Assembly: GCA_023248835.1 (NCBI GenBank)
Contig: JAHFDU010000042.1
Location: 1 to 17,095, forward strand
Source of the DNA: Myxococcales bacterium
GTDB lineage: Bacteria; Myxococcota_A; Polyangia; Palsa-1104
Length of the DNA: 17,095 bases
Direction: 5' to 3'
Below the pieces are notes generated by a model. The model had not been told where the DNA came from. It was given only the letters and a program-made list of their open reading frames with translations, and ran no database searches. This document shows, piece by piece, positions 5,512-14,010 of this stretch. The first letter of the stretch is position 1. Each line of letters begins with the position of its first letter. The position numbers were made by a program, and so were the translations under genes.

Positions 5512-7107
5512 TCAGAAATTCACGTAGCCGGGCAACTCGCCTGTTTCGTACATCGGCTGGAGCGCCCGCATTTCCTGGTTGTAACGACGGATCTCCGATT
5601 CAAATTTTACTCTCTCGGCAGGAATCTCCGCGAGTCTGCGGCTGCCTGCCGCGCGCTCGCTGGAAACCTGCTGTTTGAGCCAGTCGACACTGCGCTGCAG
5701 TTCCGCCCGAGATCGCAGGAGTTGGGCATAGGTTGTTGGGGAGGGCTGCGCTTGTTTCTGGCTCTCCGATCGCTGCTCAAATCGAAGCAAGACCTGCTCG
5801 AGCAACCCCATCTGCTGATCAAGTTCGCCGTGAATCACCCGCTCCAGCTGTTTTAGCTGCGCGCTGGCTTGAGCAATCGCCGCCTTGAGGGCTGCCAGAT
5901 CGACAGCAAGATCAGCGGCAAGGTCGGGAGACTTCCTCACCGCATCCTCGAGTGTCTCGAGATTGTTGATGGATGTTACCATATGTCTGTCTACTTCGAG
6001 CCATTGAAGCGCCAGACCGGTGATCGGGTTTTCCTTCGCCAGAAGACTCAGCTCCAACATCTGCTGCCTCGGGTGGCTGGTGAATTGATCTTGAAGCAGT
6101 TGGCGCTTGACGCGGGTTTTGCGGTCAAGGTCGGTCAGCTCTTGTTGTTGCTTTCCGAACTCTGGCTCGTGGGCGGGATGAGCAATCTGAGCGGGGAGAT
6201 TGGCCTGCTCTACGTCGAGTCTTGCGAGATCACTCATTCGATTCTCAATATTGCCCTCCAGACTCTTGCGACGCATCGCATTCAAGTCGCGACGGTACTC
6301 TTTGGCCGACGCTCTAAGCTCGAACCACTTGCCAGATTGCAACACCACTTTGAAGCCTGTGACGTTCCAAGCAAAAAAATCGACCATTCCCGACAATGCG
6401 ATCTTCAGCGCGTCCCCTCCGACGACGAACGAGGCCACGCCCGCGCCCGGTGTGGTTGGGTGAACTTCTCGCACATCAGTCAACTCTTCGATGGTGACGC
6501 CCTGAACCGGCATTTCATCGAATCGAATCGTGGCGCTGGCGCGGTAGATTGGTGGATGGGTGGCGGTGATCTCGATATCGAGCGGTTGCGAGAGTTTGAC
6601 TGGCCCCGCGTAGAGCCTCTGCATAGGCGGCTGGGATGGCAAAAAGTAGTTCGATGGCACCAGCTCATAACCGCCGCCCCAGGCGGGTGGCAAGTGACAC
6701 AACACCGATTGACCGAGTGCATCATCACCGCAAGTCAGCGCGGTGCCGGCGGGAATCCGCCGCCGCCTGCCATCCGCTCCAGCGGTGACAAAATCAAGCG
6801 CCAAGACCCGCGATCCCTGCTTGTCACCGAGGGCGCCTGGCTTGAGCGCGCTGTTCACAGTGCGTTCAAGCTGCGCGTTTTCGTCGGTCGCCCAAGCGGA
6901 AGGGTTACTTGCGGTTTGCGAGTCTGGTTGTCTGCTCGGTCCTGAAATTTTCGCCAGTGCCGACTCATCGAGGTCCAGGCGACGATGCTTGAGCCGCAAC
7001 TGCAACCGCCGCCGCTCTTCCGCTGTTATTTGCTGTCGATCCCCATCCGCAGGCAGGTCGGTCGGCGTGGCATTTTCAGGGTGTTTAGGTTTGTCGCGGT
7101 CAGCCAC
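5512..7107 (-). CDS. Large charged coiled-coil protein, function unknown
   Basis: I do not recognise this 531-residue protein. It has no signal peptide or membrane helix. Residues 1-80 are highly charged and probably disordered (Lys/Arg/Asp/Pro/Gln). Residues about 90-270 look like a beta-rich globular domain (for example KWFELRASAKEY at its end). Residues about 270-520 are long amphipathic, heptad-like helices rich in Leu, Gln, Glu and Arg. It starts at GTG 7107, since an in-frame TGA lies just upstream. A palindrome AGTGAGTCACT (7111-7121) lies right before the start and could be an operator. The AT-rich stretch 7130-7160 is the likely promoter region. The antisense frame across this gene is low-complexity and lacks any family signal, so the minus strand is preferred. 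Confidence 0.72.
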   Translation of the reverse strand: MADRDKPKHPENATPTDLPADGDRQQITAEERRRLQLRLKHRRLDLDESALAKISGPSRQPDSQTASNPSAWATDENAQLERTVNSALKPGALGDKQGSRVLALDFVTAGADGRRRRIPAGTALTCGDDALGQSVLCHLPPAWGGGYELVPSNYFLPSQPPMQRLYAGPVKLSQPLDIEITATHPPIYRASATIRFDEMPVQGVTIEELTDVREVHPTTPGAGVASFVVGGDALKIALSGMVDFFAWNVTGFKVVLQSGKWFELRASAKEYRRDLNAMRRKSLEGNIENRMSDLARLDVEQANLPAQIAHPAHEPEFGKQQQELTDLDRKTRVKRQLLQDQFTSHPRQQMLELSLLAKENPITGLALQWLEVDRHMVTSINNLETLEDAVRKSPDLAADLAVDLAALKAAIAQASAQLKQLERVIHGELDQQMGLLEQVLLRFEQRSESQKQAQPSPTTYAQLLRSRAELQRSVDWLKQQVSSERAAGSRRLAEIPAERVKFESEIRRYNQEMRALQPMYETGELPGYVNF

Positions 7108-7184
7108 TTCAGTGAGTCACTCATGACATCAAATGATAAATAATTCAATAAAAATTTACCGTTAGTGAACAACAACAGCCGATG

Positions 7185-7258
7185 CGCCCCCGGCGCGACT
7201 CGAACGCGCGACCCCCGGCTTAGAAGGCCGGTGCTCTATCCAGCTGAGCTACGGGAGC
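7185..7258 (-). tRNA. tRNA-Arg(TCT)
   Basis: A complete 74-nt cloverleaf is visible. The acceptor stem is GCTCCCG/CGGGGGC, the D arm is GCTC...GAGC, the anticodon stem-loop is CCGGC-CTTCTAA-GCCGG with anticodon TCT, and the T arm is GCGCG-TTCGAGT-CGCGC. The discriminator base is G. CCA is not encoded; the bases that follow are CAT. It reads AGA and AGG codons. Confidence 0.95.
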
Positions 7259-7269
7259 AGACTTAAATT

Positions 7270-7521
7270 TCAAATACTTAAGACGTTGTTCGTTTTCGAA
7301 CGTGGTTTCGCGTAACCACGGCGTAACCAATTTGCACTGTTTTGCGCTTGCGGCAGCGATACTACCTCACCCGTTTGGCCCAAGTCGATCGCAATAACCT
7401 GATAGTCCGATTCTCGAAAGAGCTCAGGGCGCATGTGCGCGTACGTTACAACTGTGCTGCTGTGTCCCATGATGACAGCCGGGGTGGCGAAGACCAAGGC
7501 CGAAAATCCAAATGTGGGCAG
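7270..7521 (-). pseudogene. C-terminal remnant of a tyrosine recombinase (phage-type integrase)
   Basis: An open frame closed upstream by TAG at 7522-7524 encodes about 83 residues, including the run IMGHSSTVVTYAHMRPELF. GHSS...Y-AH is the C-terminal catalytic block of tyrosine recombinases: the His is usually written HxLGHSS, and the Tyr is the nucleophile. The spacing between GHSS and Tyr-Ala-His is about two residues shorter than usual. The catalytic Arg-Lys-HxxR part and the whole N-terminal domain are absent, so the enzyme cannot work. It sits between tRNA-Thr and tRNA-Arg, the usual setting of an integrated element, and most likely marks a decayed island. The frame has no plausible start with a ribosome-binding site. 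Confidence 0.6.
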
Positions 7522-7541
7522 CTACTTCCGTGAAACTACCT

Positions 7542-7616
<75 letters not shown>

Positions 7617-7630
7617 AAAACGAGGCAGTA

Positions 7631-8440
7631 TTACGCGACTCGAGACTTGGTTGCCAAGCGTTTTCTCTCGTGGTGCACCGTGAAAATCAACAGCCCGATG
7701 CCGGCAAATAGAACCGCGACGCAGCAATATTGCGCCGGAGTCAGACCAAAATAGCGCACGTCGGAGGAGCCCGGCACGTCGGTGGCGCGGAGAAAATCTA
7801 GGACGAAGCGCACCGGCGCGTAGGCAAGGGTCAGCAGGGTGACGTAGAGGCCGACCGGCCGGTTCTTTTGGAAGAGCAGCAGAAACGTGGTGGTGATGCA
7901 CAGCGCCCACAGCGCTTCGTCGAGGCCGAGATCGTGACGCTGGCCGGTGGGATATTGCAGCGAAAGAAAAAAGTGGGTCAGTCGCCCTGGATGATCGTGC
8001 GCAGTGAAGCAGCCGAGGCGGCCGAAGAACCAACCAGCGGCGAGCCCGAACGCAAGCGAATCGGCGTAGGGCATGACCGGCTGTCGGTGCACTTTGGCCC
8101 AATAGATCATTCCCGCAATGGCGCCGATGAAGCCGCCGAATGAAGAGATGCCCGCAAATACATTGATGTAGTCGAAAAACCCCGGATTGCCGCCTGCGGT
8201 ACGATAAGCGATCACGTCGAAAACGTGGGCGAAGATGAAACCCGGCACCAGCGACCAAGTGATCATCTGCGCAACGACGTGATCACGCAGCCCGAGCTGG
8301 CGCCCGCGCAGCGTGGTGAGCTTGGCGCCGATCAAGATGCCAGAGGCGACCAGGATGCCGAAAAAGTGAATTCCGACCGGGTGGCCCGAAAGCCGAAACA
8401 GCGTGGGCATGTGTTTGTCGAGATCGAACCAAGGAATCAT
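7631..8440 (-). CDS. lgt: Prolipoprotein diacylglyceryl transferase (Lgt) family protein, divergent
   Basis: This multi-spanning inner-membrane protein has 269 residues. In this family Lgt transfers diacylglycerol from phosphatidylglycerol to the lipobox Cys of prolipoproteins. The Lgt layout is visible: HPVGIHFFGILVASGILIG near the start, FAGISSFGGFIGAIAG at 95-110, and GRLGCFTAHDHPGR at 140-153 in place of the usual GRxGNFxNxE. The E. coli His103 position (SFHGG) appears as Phe here (SSFGG), so this is either a lineage variant or a paralogue with altered activity. ATG 8440 is chosen because it matches the family N-terminus; a longer reading to 8593 would run over the divergent gene. The putative lipoprotein at 10484 is a possible client. 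Confidence 0.8.
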   Translation of the reverse strand: MIPWFDLDKHMPTLFRLSGHPVGIHFFGILVASGILIGAKLTTLRGRQLGLRDHVVAQMITWSLVPGFIFAHVFDVIAYRTAGGNPGFFDYINVFAGISSFGGFIGAIAGMIYWAKVHRQPVMPYADSLAFGLAAGWFFGRLGCFTAHDHPGRLTHFFLSLQYPTGQRHDLGLDEALWALCITTTFLLLFQKNRPVGLYVTLLTLAYAPVRFVLDFLRATDVPGSSDVRYFGLTPAQYCCVAVLFAGIGLLIFTVHHERKRLATKSRVA

Positions 8441-8505
8441 GTGGGTAGTTATACGGCCAAAAAAAAGGAACTCGCAAATGGAATCGGATTTGCTTACAAA
8501 AGACC

Positions 8506-9819
8506 ATGCACAAAGCTGCGCTGTTTTTGGGGAGCCTGGCGCTGTGCGCGCTGCTGCTGCCGCGCGCGCCTCTGCCGCCCCACAGCGAAGCACGAGCGGT
8601 GGCTGCCGCAGAGATGCTGCACGCCCGTTTCTTTGTTGTCACCGAGCTTGCTCAAGGTGGACTTGCCACCGTGGCGCTGGCACCATCCGCGTGGCTGACC
8701 GAGCGCTGCCACTTGGTTGGGCGCGCGCGGCTGGCAGTGCTGGCGATCCCGTCGCTGCTCTGCACGGCGTTGCTCTCGGTGCTGCTGTTTGGATCAGCGC
8801 TTAGGCGCAAGGCGACCGCGAAAGCAGCGTTTTCCTATGCGGCACTGGTTCTGCTTTCGACTCCGTTGGTGATCTATGCGCGGCTACCCGATGGCACTCT
8901 GCTGGCGACGCTGCTCTTGTGTGCGGCGGTGCAGTGGCTGCGACGCGACGCGATGGTGGCTGACGTTGGCATCGCGCTGACAGCGTCGCTGTTGGTGCTT
9001 TGTGACCCAGTCTATCTCGGCGCCGCAGCGCTGCTGGTGCTGGTGCGGGCGGCGCAGATGGTGCGCACGAGCTGGTGGCGAGCGCTTGCGATTTGCCTGA
9101 TGTTCGCTCCAGGATTGATCCTCGCCTGGCTGGCTCATCAGCGCGCCGGCATGGGTGGCGCGCCGATCTGCGATCTGGTCGACGGCGTTGTCGGCCTTAC
9201 CCTGTCGGCTGGAAAAGGAATTATTTGGTATTGCCCGATTCTTGTTGCCGCGCTCTGGTATTGGCCGGCTTGGTGGCGCACCGATCGGCGGAGTGCGCTG
9301 CTGTCACTCGCTGTCGTGACGCTGGTGCTGTTGCCGCTCGGTCGGCAAGCCAATTGGCACGGCGATCCAGCTTGGGGACCGCGTCGATTTTTGCCGGTGT
9401 TGCCGCTGCTCTGTGAACCGTTGCAGTTAGGTCTTGCGCGTCTTACTGTCGCGACTCGCCCGGCCCGTCTCGCTTTCGCCATCGTTGCGCTGATCGGTGG
9501 ATCGGTTCAAATTCTCGGCCTGGCTTTTCCTCCGACTACCTATCTGCGAATGGTGACCCAGATGAAAGATCGCAGCGGCGCCAAGTCGTGGTTTGTTGCG
9601 GCGCCGAGTGAAGCGCACTACATCGCCTACCTTTCACCGCTGCGCGGCCATTTTTGGTTGCTCTCACACTTCGTGCGGCGTGATCCGCGCTTCGAACGCG
9701 ATCCTCCTTGGCGTTTGATTGTGTCGCCGCTCAGCAAATCCGATTGGCGCGCGGTTCTCGGTGAGGGCCCACAAATCGATTGGTGGATCCTTGGCAAATG
9801 GGCAGTAGACCGAAATTAG
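8506..9819 (+). CDS. Multi-spanning membrane protein, possibly GT-C glycosyltransferase-like
   Basis: This 437-residue protein has about 9-10 hydrophobic helices, starting at residue 4 (AALFLGSLALCALLL), and a soluble C-terminal part from about 350. The central motif GKGIIWYCPIL (236-246), followed by NWHGDPAWGPRRFLPVLPLL (283-302), resembles a group of membrane proteins annotated as hypothetical or glycosyltransferase-like, in which a Gly-Lys-Gly-x-x-x-Tyr-(S/C)-Pro segment precedes a Trp-Gly-Pro-Arg loop. The acidic residue expected in the first extracytoplasmic loop of GT-C enzymes is not obvious (only Glu28 and Glu36), so activity is unproven. The start codon has a poor ribosome-binding site. 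It is divergent from lgt, with 65 bp between the starts. Confidence 0.72.
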   Translation: MHKAALFLGSLALCALLLPRAPLPPHSEARAVAAAEMLHARFFVVTELAQGGLATVALAPSAWLTERCHLVGRARLAVLAIPSLLCTALLSVLLFGSALRRKATAKAAFSYAALVLLSTPLVIYARLPDGTLLATLLLCAAVQWLRRDAMVADVGIALTASLLVLCDPVYLGAAALLVLVRAAQMVRTSWWRALAICLMFAPGLILAWLAHQRAGMGGAPICDLVDGVVGLTLSAGKGIIWYCPILVAALWYWPAWWRTDRRSALLSLAVVTLVLLPLGRQANWHGDPAWGPRRFLPVLPLLCEPLQLGLARLTVATRPARLAFAIVALIGGSVQILGLAFPPTTYLRMVTQMKDRSGAKSWFVAAPSEAHYIAYLSPLRGHFWLLSHFVRRDPRFERDPPWRLIVSPLSKSDWRAVLGEGPQIDWWILGKWAVDRN

Positions 9820-9827
9820 TCGTTCCT

Positions 9828-9856
9828 TTTACAAGAAAAAAGTGGTACACTAAATG
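9828..9856 (+). promoter_or_regulatory. Possible promoter before the TPR gene
   Basis: TTTACA (9828-9833) and TAAATG (9851-9856) are separated by 17 nt in the 60-bp gap before the TPR gene. The -35 is good; the -10 matches at only three positions. It may drive the TPR and Ig-repeat genes together. Confidence 0.25.
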
Positions 9857-9879
9857 TGGACAGAGTGTTGGGATCGCAG

Positions 9880-10494
9880 ATGGGAACCCGCATCGGTTGT
9901 ATAGCAGTCTGGCTGTCTTTCTTGGCGTTTTCCACAGCCCGGGCGGATCCGCCAGAAGACACCATTTCCGCTCGCCGCCATTTTTACCGTGGCGAGCGCC
10001 TCTACGCCGTCGGAAAATTTCAGGCTGCGCTGGAGGCATTTACCGCGGCATATGAAGCGGCCGCCAAACCCGGATTACTGTTCAATATCGGACAATGTCA
10101 CCGCCGGCTTGGCCACACCGACGAAGCAATTTTCTTCTTCAATGGATTTCTACAGGGCGATCCTAAGGCCGATCAGAAAGAAATCGCCGCGCTGATCGCC
10201 GAACAACAGGAGGTGAAGCGCACCCGCGCAGCCGCAGTGGCTTTGACAGCGCGCCCGCCGCCGAGCCCATCCACCGAAACACCGAGTACGAGCCCCCCGC
10301 CCACGGTTGCAACCCCTCTGCTTTTGCCGCTGCCGGTTCGGCAGCCGGTGAAAACGCCTACCTACAAGAAATGGTGGCCTTGGACAATCGCCGCGGTGGT
10401 GGTCGCGGGGGCAGTGACCGCCACCGCTGTTGGCGTGACCACCACCACTTCTCATCTGCCCGGCGGCAAACTCGGATCGATTGATGCACGGTAA
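9880..10494 (+). CDS. Secreted TPR protein with C-terminal membrane anchor
   Basis: The protein has 204 residues from ATG 9880, chosen because it places a clean signal peptide at the start: IAVWLSFLAFSTA with likely cleavage after Ala22 (ARA|D). An in-frame GTG at 9856 would add 8 residues. Residues about 30-100 form one to two tetratricopeptide-like repeats (GERLYAVGKFQAALEAFTAA and GLLFNIGQCHRRLGHTDEAI). A Pro/Ser/Thr-rich linker (125-160) leads to KKWWPW and a single Ala/Val-rich membrane helix (168-188). This architecture is common in myxobacterial envelope proteins of unknown role. It ends 11 nt inside the next gene, so the two are probably co-translated and may act together at the envelope. 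Confidence 0.78.
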   Translation: MGTRIGCIAVWLSFLAFSTARADPPEDTISARRHFYRGERLYAVGKFQAALEAFTAAYEAAAKPGLLFNIGQCHRRLGHTDEAIFFFNGFLQGDPKADQKEIAALIAEQQEVKRTRAAAVALTARPPPSPSTETPSTSPPPTVATPLLLPLPVRQPVKTPTYKKWWPWTIAAVVVAGAVTATAVGVTTTTSHLPGGKLGSIDAR

Positions 10495-13400
10495 TAGTCT
10501 ACGCCGGCTGACGTTGCTCGCTTGCGTGTGGAGCGCGGGCGTCGCCTGCCACGGATCGACATTGAAAGTCACCGACATTCGAGTCCACGCGCTATTTGGC
10601 GCCGCTTTTGAGATCGACCAGCTGCGCTTTGCCGCCAGCGACGGTGAAACTGCACTGTTCGCGCCTGTGGTGCGCCCGGCGGTGGCGGCCGGTCCCCTCG
10701 CCTCCGGCGTCGATGTCACCATTGTGCTCAAAGACAGCATGGCACAAGACCAGATCACGGTGGAGGTGACCGGACTCAAAGACGGCATGGCCATCGCCAG
10801 CGGTCAAGCTACGACTGGGCTGACGATCAAGACGGAAGTCGCACTCGACGTTACCCTCAATCCGCTCTTGACCAAGTTGTCGGTGGCACCGGGAGGAGCA
10901 GCGATCGCGACAGGGACCACCGAGCAGCTGACTGCCACCGGGATGTACACCGATGGTTCGATGAAGAACGTCACCGCCAACGTTGAGTGGACCTCGCTTG
11001 ATCCGAGCGTCGCCACCGTTGACAACATGGCGCACAAGGGACTGGCCTCGGGCCTGCAATCCGGAACAGCGACGCTCCGCGCCAGCCTCGCCGGAGTCAC
11101 CGGCTCAACCCAGCTGGTGGTCACCTCCGCCAGTCTGTTGTCGATCGCGATCACCCCTGCCACGCCGCAACTGGCGCTCGGAACCATGAGGGCGCTGACG
11201 GCGACCGGTCGTTTCAGCGACAACTCGATGCAAGACTTGACCAACAACGCGCAGTGGACGTCGATGAATGCATTGGTTGCGACGGTCACCTCTCGCGGCA
11301 TGATCACCGGGATGGCGCAGGGCTCCACGACAGTCACCGCCACTTTTCTCGGCGTCACTGGCACCGATCCAGTGATCGTCACGCCCAAGGTTCTGCAATC
11401 GATTTCAGTCACGCCCGCCGACTCCACTGTGGCCAAGGGAACCAAACAACAATTTGTCGCCACCGGTATCTACTCCGACAACTCGCTGCAGGACATCACC
11501 TCTTCAGTCAGCTGGTCTTCTTCGAGCACGGCGGTGGCAACGGTCTCCAATTCTCCCGGCTCCAAGGGGCTGGCAGATGCGATTGCACCGACGATGACTT
11601 CCATCATTGCCAGCCTAGATGGCCTCACCGGATCGACGCATTTTGGCGTCACCAATGCAACGTTGGTTTCGATCGCGGTCAGTCCGATGACTTCTACGAT
11701 GGCCAAGGGATTCACCCGTCCATTTGTCGCCATCGGCACCTACTCGGATGCATCGACGCAAGAACTGACGACTCAGGTCACATGGGCCTCTTCGAACACA
11801 GCGGCAGCCACGATTTCGAACAGTCCGGGCAGTCAGGGGGTGGCAAGCGGCGTCAACGCCGGATCGACCAGCATTTCGGCCACGCTCACCCCCGTGTCAG
11901 GAGCCACCAATCTAGTGGTGACCGCGGCCACGTTGAATTCGATTGCGGTGACCCCCACCAATCCAACCATCGCCAAGGGAACCACCGCCGAGTTCAACGC
12001 GACCGGAATTTACTCCGACACCACGACGCAAGATTTGAGCACGCAAGTCACCTGGGCGTCGGGCGATGATACGGTGGCCACCATTTCCAACGCGGTCGAT
12101 CGGAAGGGAATCGCCACTGCAGTGAATACTGGACAGACGCTGATTTCAGCCACTTTCGGGGGCATTACTGGGACCACCAACCTCAGCGTCAGCTCGGCGA
12201 GGTTGAACGCGATCACCGTGGTGCCTACCCACCCCACCATCGCCAAAGGAACCACTAGACAGTTCACCGCCACCGGAACCTACTCGGACAGCACCACCCA
12301 AGATTTGACCTCTCAGGTCACTTGGTCCTCGTCGAATACCAGCGTCGCCACCATCTCCAACGCAATCGACTCAGGCGGACTTGCAACCGCACAAGGGACC
12401 GGTACAACAACCATCGGAGCCGGCCTCGCTTCGGTCAGTGGTTCGACTACACTTACCGTCACTGCAGCAACGCTGAGTTCGATCGCGGTGAACCCGACCA
12501 ATCCCACCATCGCCAAGGGAACCACTCGGCAATTCTCTGCCACTGGAACCTATTCTGACAACTCGACGCAGGACCTCACGACGATCGTGGCTTGGTCGTC
12601 CGACACCCCAGCGGTGGCGACGATTTCAAACGTTTCGGGAAGTGAAGGGCTCGCAAGCGGCGTCGGTGCGGGGTCAGCAGCAATTGCTGCCTCATTCTCG
12701 GGAATCACCGGTTCGACGAGGTTGACCGTGACCGCAGCCACCCTCAGTTCGATTGCGGTCACCCCGACCAACCCATCGATCAGCCAAGGAATCACGAAAC
12801 AATTTGCTGCCGTTGGTACCTACTCCGACACCTCGACGCAAGATTTGACCAATCAAGTAACCTGGTCGTCAGCGAACATGTCGGTGGCTACGGTCTCCAA
12901 TTCGGTGGGATCGCAAGGCTTGGCAACCGCCGTCGGCGTTGGCACTTCGACCATCACTGCCACCCTCTCCAGCGTGCATGGATCGACCACTCTGACAGTG
13001 ACCACGGCCACCCTTCAGTCGATCGCTGTGACTCCGGCAAACCCAACCATAGCGAGCGGAACTGAAAGGCAGTTTGTCGCCACTGGCGCCTATTCCGACG
13101 GTTCCATGCAGGACATCACAACGCAGGTCACCTGGTCTACCTCAGACAGCAGCGTTGCAGCGATCTCCAATGCGCCCGACAGCAAAGGATTGGCCTTTGG
13201 CATTGCCAGTGGTGTAGTGCAAGTCATTGCAACTTTTTCTAGCACCTCCGGTCAGACCAATTTGACCGTCACCCAAGCGGCGCTGACCTCGATCACCATC
13301 ACTCCAATGGCAGCGTCGATTGCCAAAGGGACCCTGTTGCAGTTCAAAGCGACCGGCAATTACTCTGACTTATCGATGCAAGACATCACCTCACAGGTGA

Positions 13401-13822
13401 ACTGGTCATCGTCGGCCATGGCAGTGGCGACGATTTCGAATGCAGGGGGTACGGAGGGGCAAGCCAGCGGCGTCGGACCGGGAAGCACCGTCATCAGCGC
13501 CAAGCTCGGTAACCTGAGCGCGATGACTTCGCTGATGGTGACCGACGTGACATTGACGGCCATTATGATCGGCCCAATGGCGGCGACGATTCCCCAGGAT
13601 TCCACCGTGCAATATAGAGCGTTCGGATTTTATTCGGACATGTCGATGCAAGAGATCACCACGCAGGTCACTTGGATCTCGCTCAATCCCATGGTCGCTA
13701 CCGTTTCAAACGCCGCCACCTCAAACGGTTTGGCAACCGGAGTGGCAGTCGGAACTGCCAGGATCCGAGCCACCCTGTCGGCCATCAACAGCAACGATGC
13801 GACGTTAACGATCACGCCTTGA
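10484..13822 (+). CDS. Big_2 (bacterial Ig-like) repeat protein, putative surface lipoprotein
   Basis: The protein has 1112 residues from ATG 10484 (a TTG precedes it directly). A hydrophobic leader is followed by Cys14 (TLLAC) and Cys22 (AGVAC); either could be a non-canonical lipobox, so export is likely and lipidation plausible. Residues about 25-128 form a unique N-terminal domain. From residue 129 to the end there are 11 tandem Ig-like domains of about 90 residues, each with LxSIAVTPxxPTIAKGT, ATGxYSD-x-S-x-QD, (V/A)TWSS, VATISN and SGSTxLTVT blocks. Big_2 arrays are rigid extracellular stalks, often in adhesins. There is no C-terminal anchor or adhesive tip domain, and the last domain ends at the stop. 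It overlaps the TPR gene by 11 nt. Confidence 0.88.
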   Translation: MHGNSLRRLTLLACVWSAGVACHGSTLKVTDIRVHALFGAAFEIDQLRFAASDGETALFAPVVRPAVAAGPLASGVDVTIVLKDSMAQDQITVEVTGLKDGMAIASGQATTGLTIKTEVALDVTLNPLLTKLSVAPGGAAIATGTTEQLTATGMYTDGSMKNVTANVEWTSLDPSVATVDNMAHKGLASGLQSGTATLRASLAGVTGSTQLVVTSASLLSIAITPATPQLALGTMRALTATGRFSDNSMQDLTNNAQWTSMNALVATVTSRGMITGMAQGSTTVTATFLGVTGTDPVIVTPKVLQSISVTPADSTVAKGTKQQFVATGIYSDNSLQDITSSVSWSSSSTAVATVSNSPGSKGLADAIAPTMTSIIASLDGLTGSTHFGVTNATLVSIAVSPMTSTMAKGFTRPFVAIGTYSDASTQELTTQVTWASSNTAAATISNSPGSQGVASGVNAGSTSISATLTPVSGATNLVVTAATLNSIAVTPTNPTIAKGTTAEFNATGIYSDTTTQDLSTQVTWASGDDTVATISNAVDRKGIATAVNTGQTLISATFGGITGTTNLSVSSARLNAITVVPTHPTIAKGTTRQFTATGTYSDSTTQDLTSQVTWSSSNTSVATISNAIDSGGLATAQGTGTTTIGAGLASVSGSTTLTVTAATLSSIAVNPTNPTIAKGTTRQFSATGTYSDNSTQDLTTIVAWSSDTPAVATISNVSGSEGLASGVGAGSAAIAASFSGITGSTRLTVTAATLSSIAVTPTNPSISQGITKQFAAVGTYSDTSTQDLTNQVTWSSANMSVATVSNSVGSQGLATAVGVGTSTITATLSSVHGSTTLTVTTATLQSIAVTPANPTIASGTERQFVATGAYSDGSMQDITTQVTWSTSDSSVAAISNAPDSKGLAFGIASGVVQVIATFSSTSGQTNLTVTQAALTSITITPMAASIAKGTLLQFKATGNYSDLSMQDITSQVNWSSSAMAVATISNAGGTEGQASGVGPGSTVISAKLGNLSAMTSLMVTDVTLTAIMIGPMAATIPQDSTVQYRAFGFYSDMSMQEITTQVTWISLNPMVATVSNAATSNGLATGVAVGTARIRATLSAINSNDATLTITP
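10868..13819 (+). repeat. 11 tandem ~270-bp units encoding Ig-like domains
   Basis: Units begin at a Leu codon before the SIxVTP block, with a period close to 270 bp (89-90 codons; unit 2 is a few codons shorter). Units 5-8 are the most alike, while units 1, 2 and 11 are the most diverged, as expected if central units were gained or homogenised by recombination. Confidence 0.9.
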
Positions 13823-13940
13823 GCGTTCGGTTTCAGCTTTTTTCTGCTCTACGTTTTTCTCGGTGACATGAAAAATTCGGCGCTCGGTCTCGGCCTGGTC
13901 CGCTTATTCACTGTTCCGCCGCGGAATCAGGCAATGATCG

Positions 13941-13966
13941 CACGACGTTCTATTCGGGGCGTCGTG
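13941..13966. terminator. Possible terminator hairpin between convergent genes
   Basis: CACGACG (13941-13947) pairs perfectly with CGTCGTG (13960-13966) across a 12-nt loop. On plus it is followed by TAAAGTTTT, a weak T tract. It lies in the 188-bp gap between the Ig-repeat gene and the convergent carbonic anhydrase-like gene. The rest of that gap shows no supported gene. Confidence 0.4.
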
Positions 13967-14010
13967 TAAAGTTTTCGGTGTCTAGCCTCTTGTGCCCGGA
14001 TGGGCTACAA

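Noticed and set aside
5869..6945. Long plus-strand frame (358 codons) across the coiled-coil gene
   Set aside because: It is antisense to the 531-residue protein, has leucine-run and Arg/Ser-rich composition typical of a shadow frame, and carries no motif or ribosome-binding site.
13823..13969. In-frame continuation after the Ig-repeat gene stop (49 codons)
   Set aside because: It has no Ig-like or anchor similarity, and the Ig array ends cleanly at the TGA, so it does not look like an interrupted tail.
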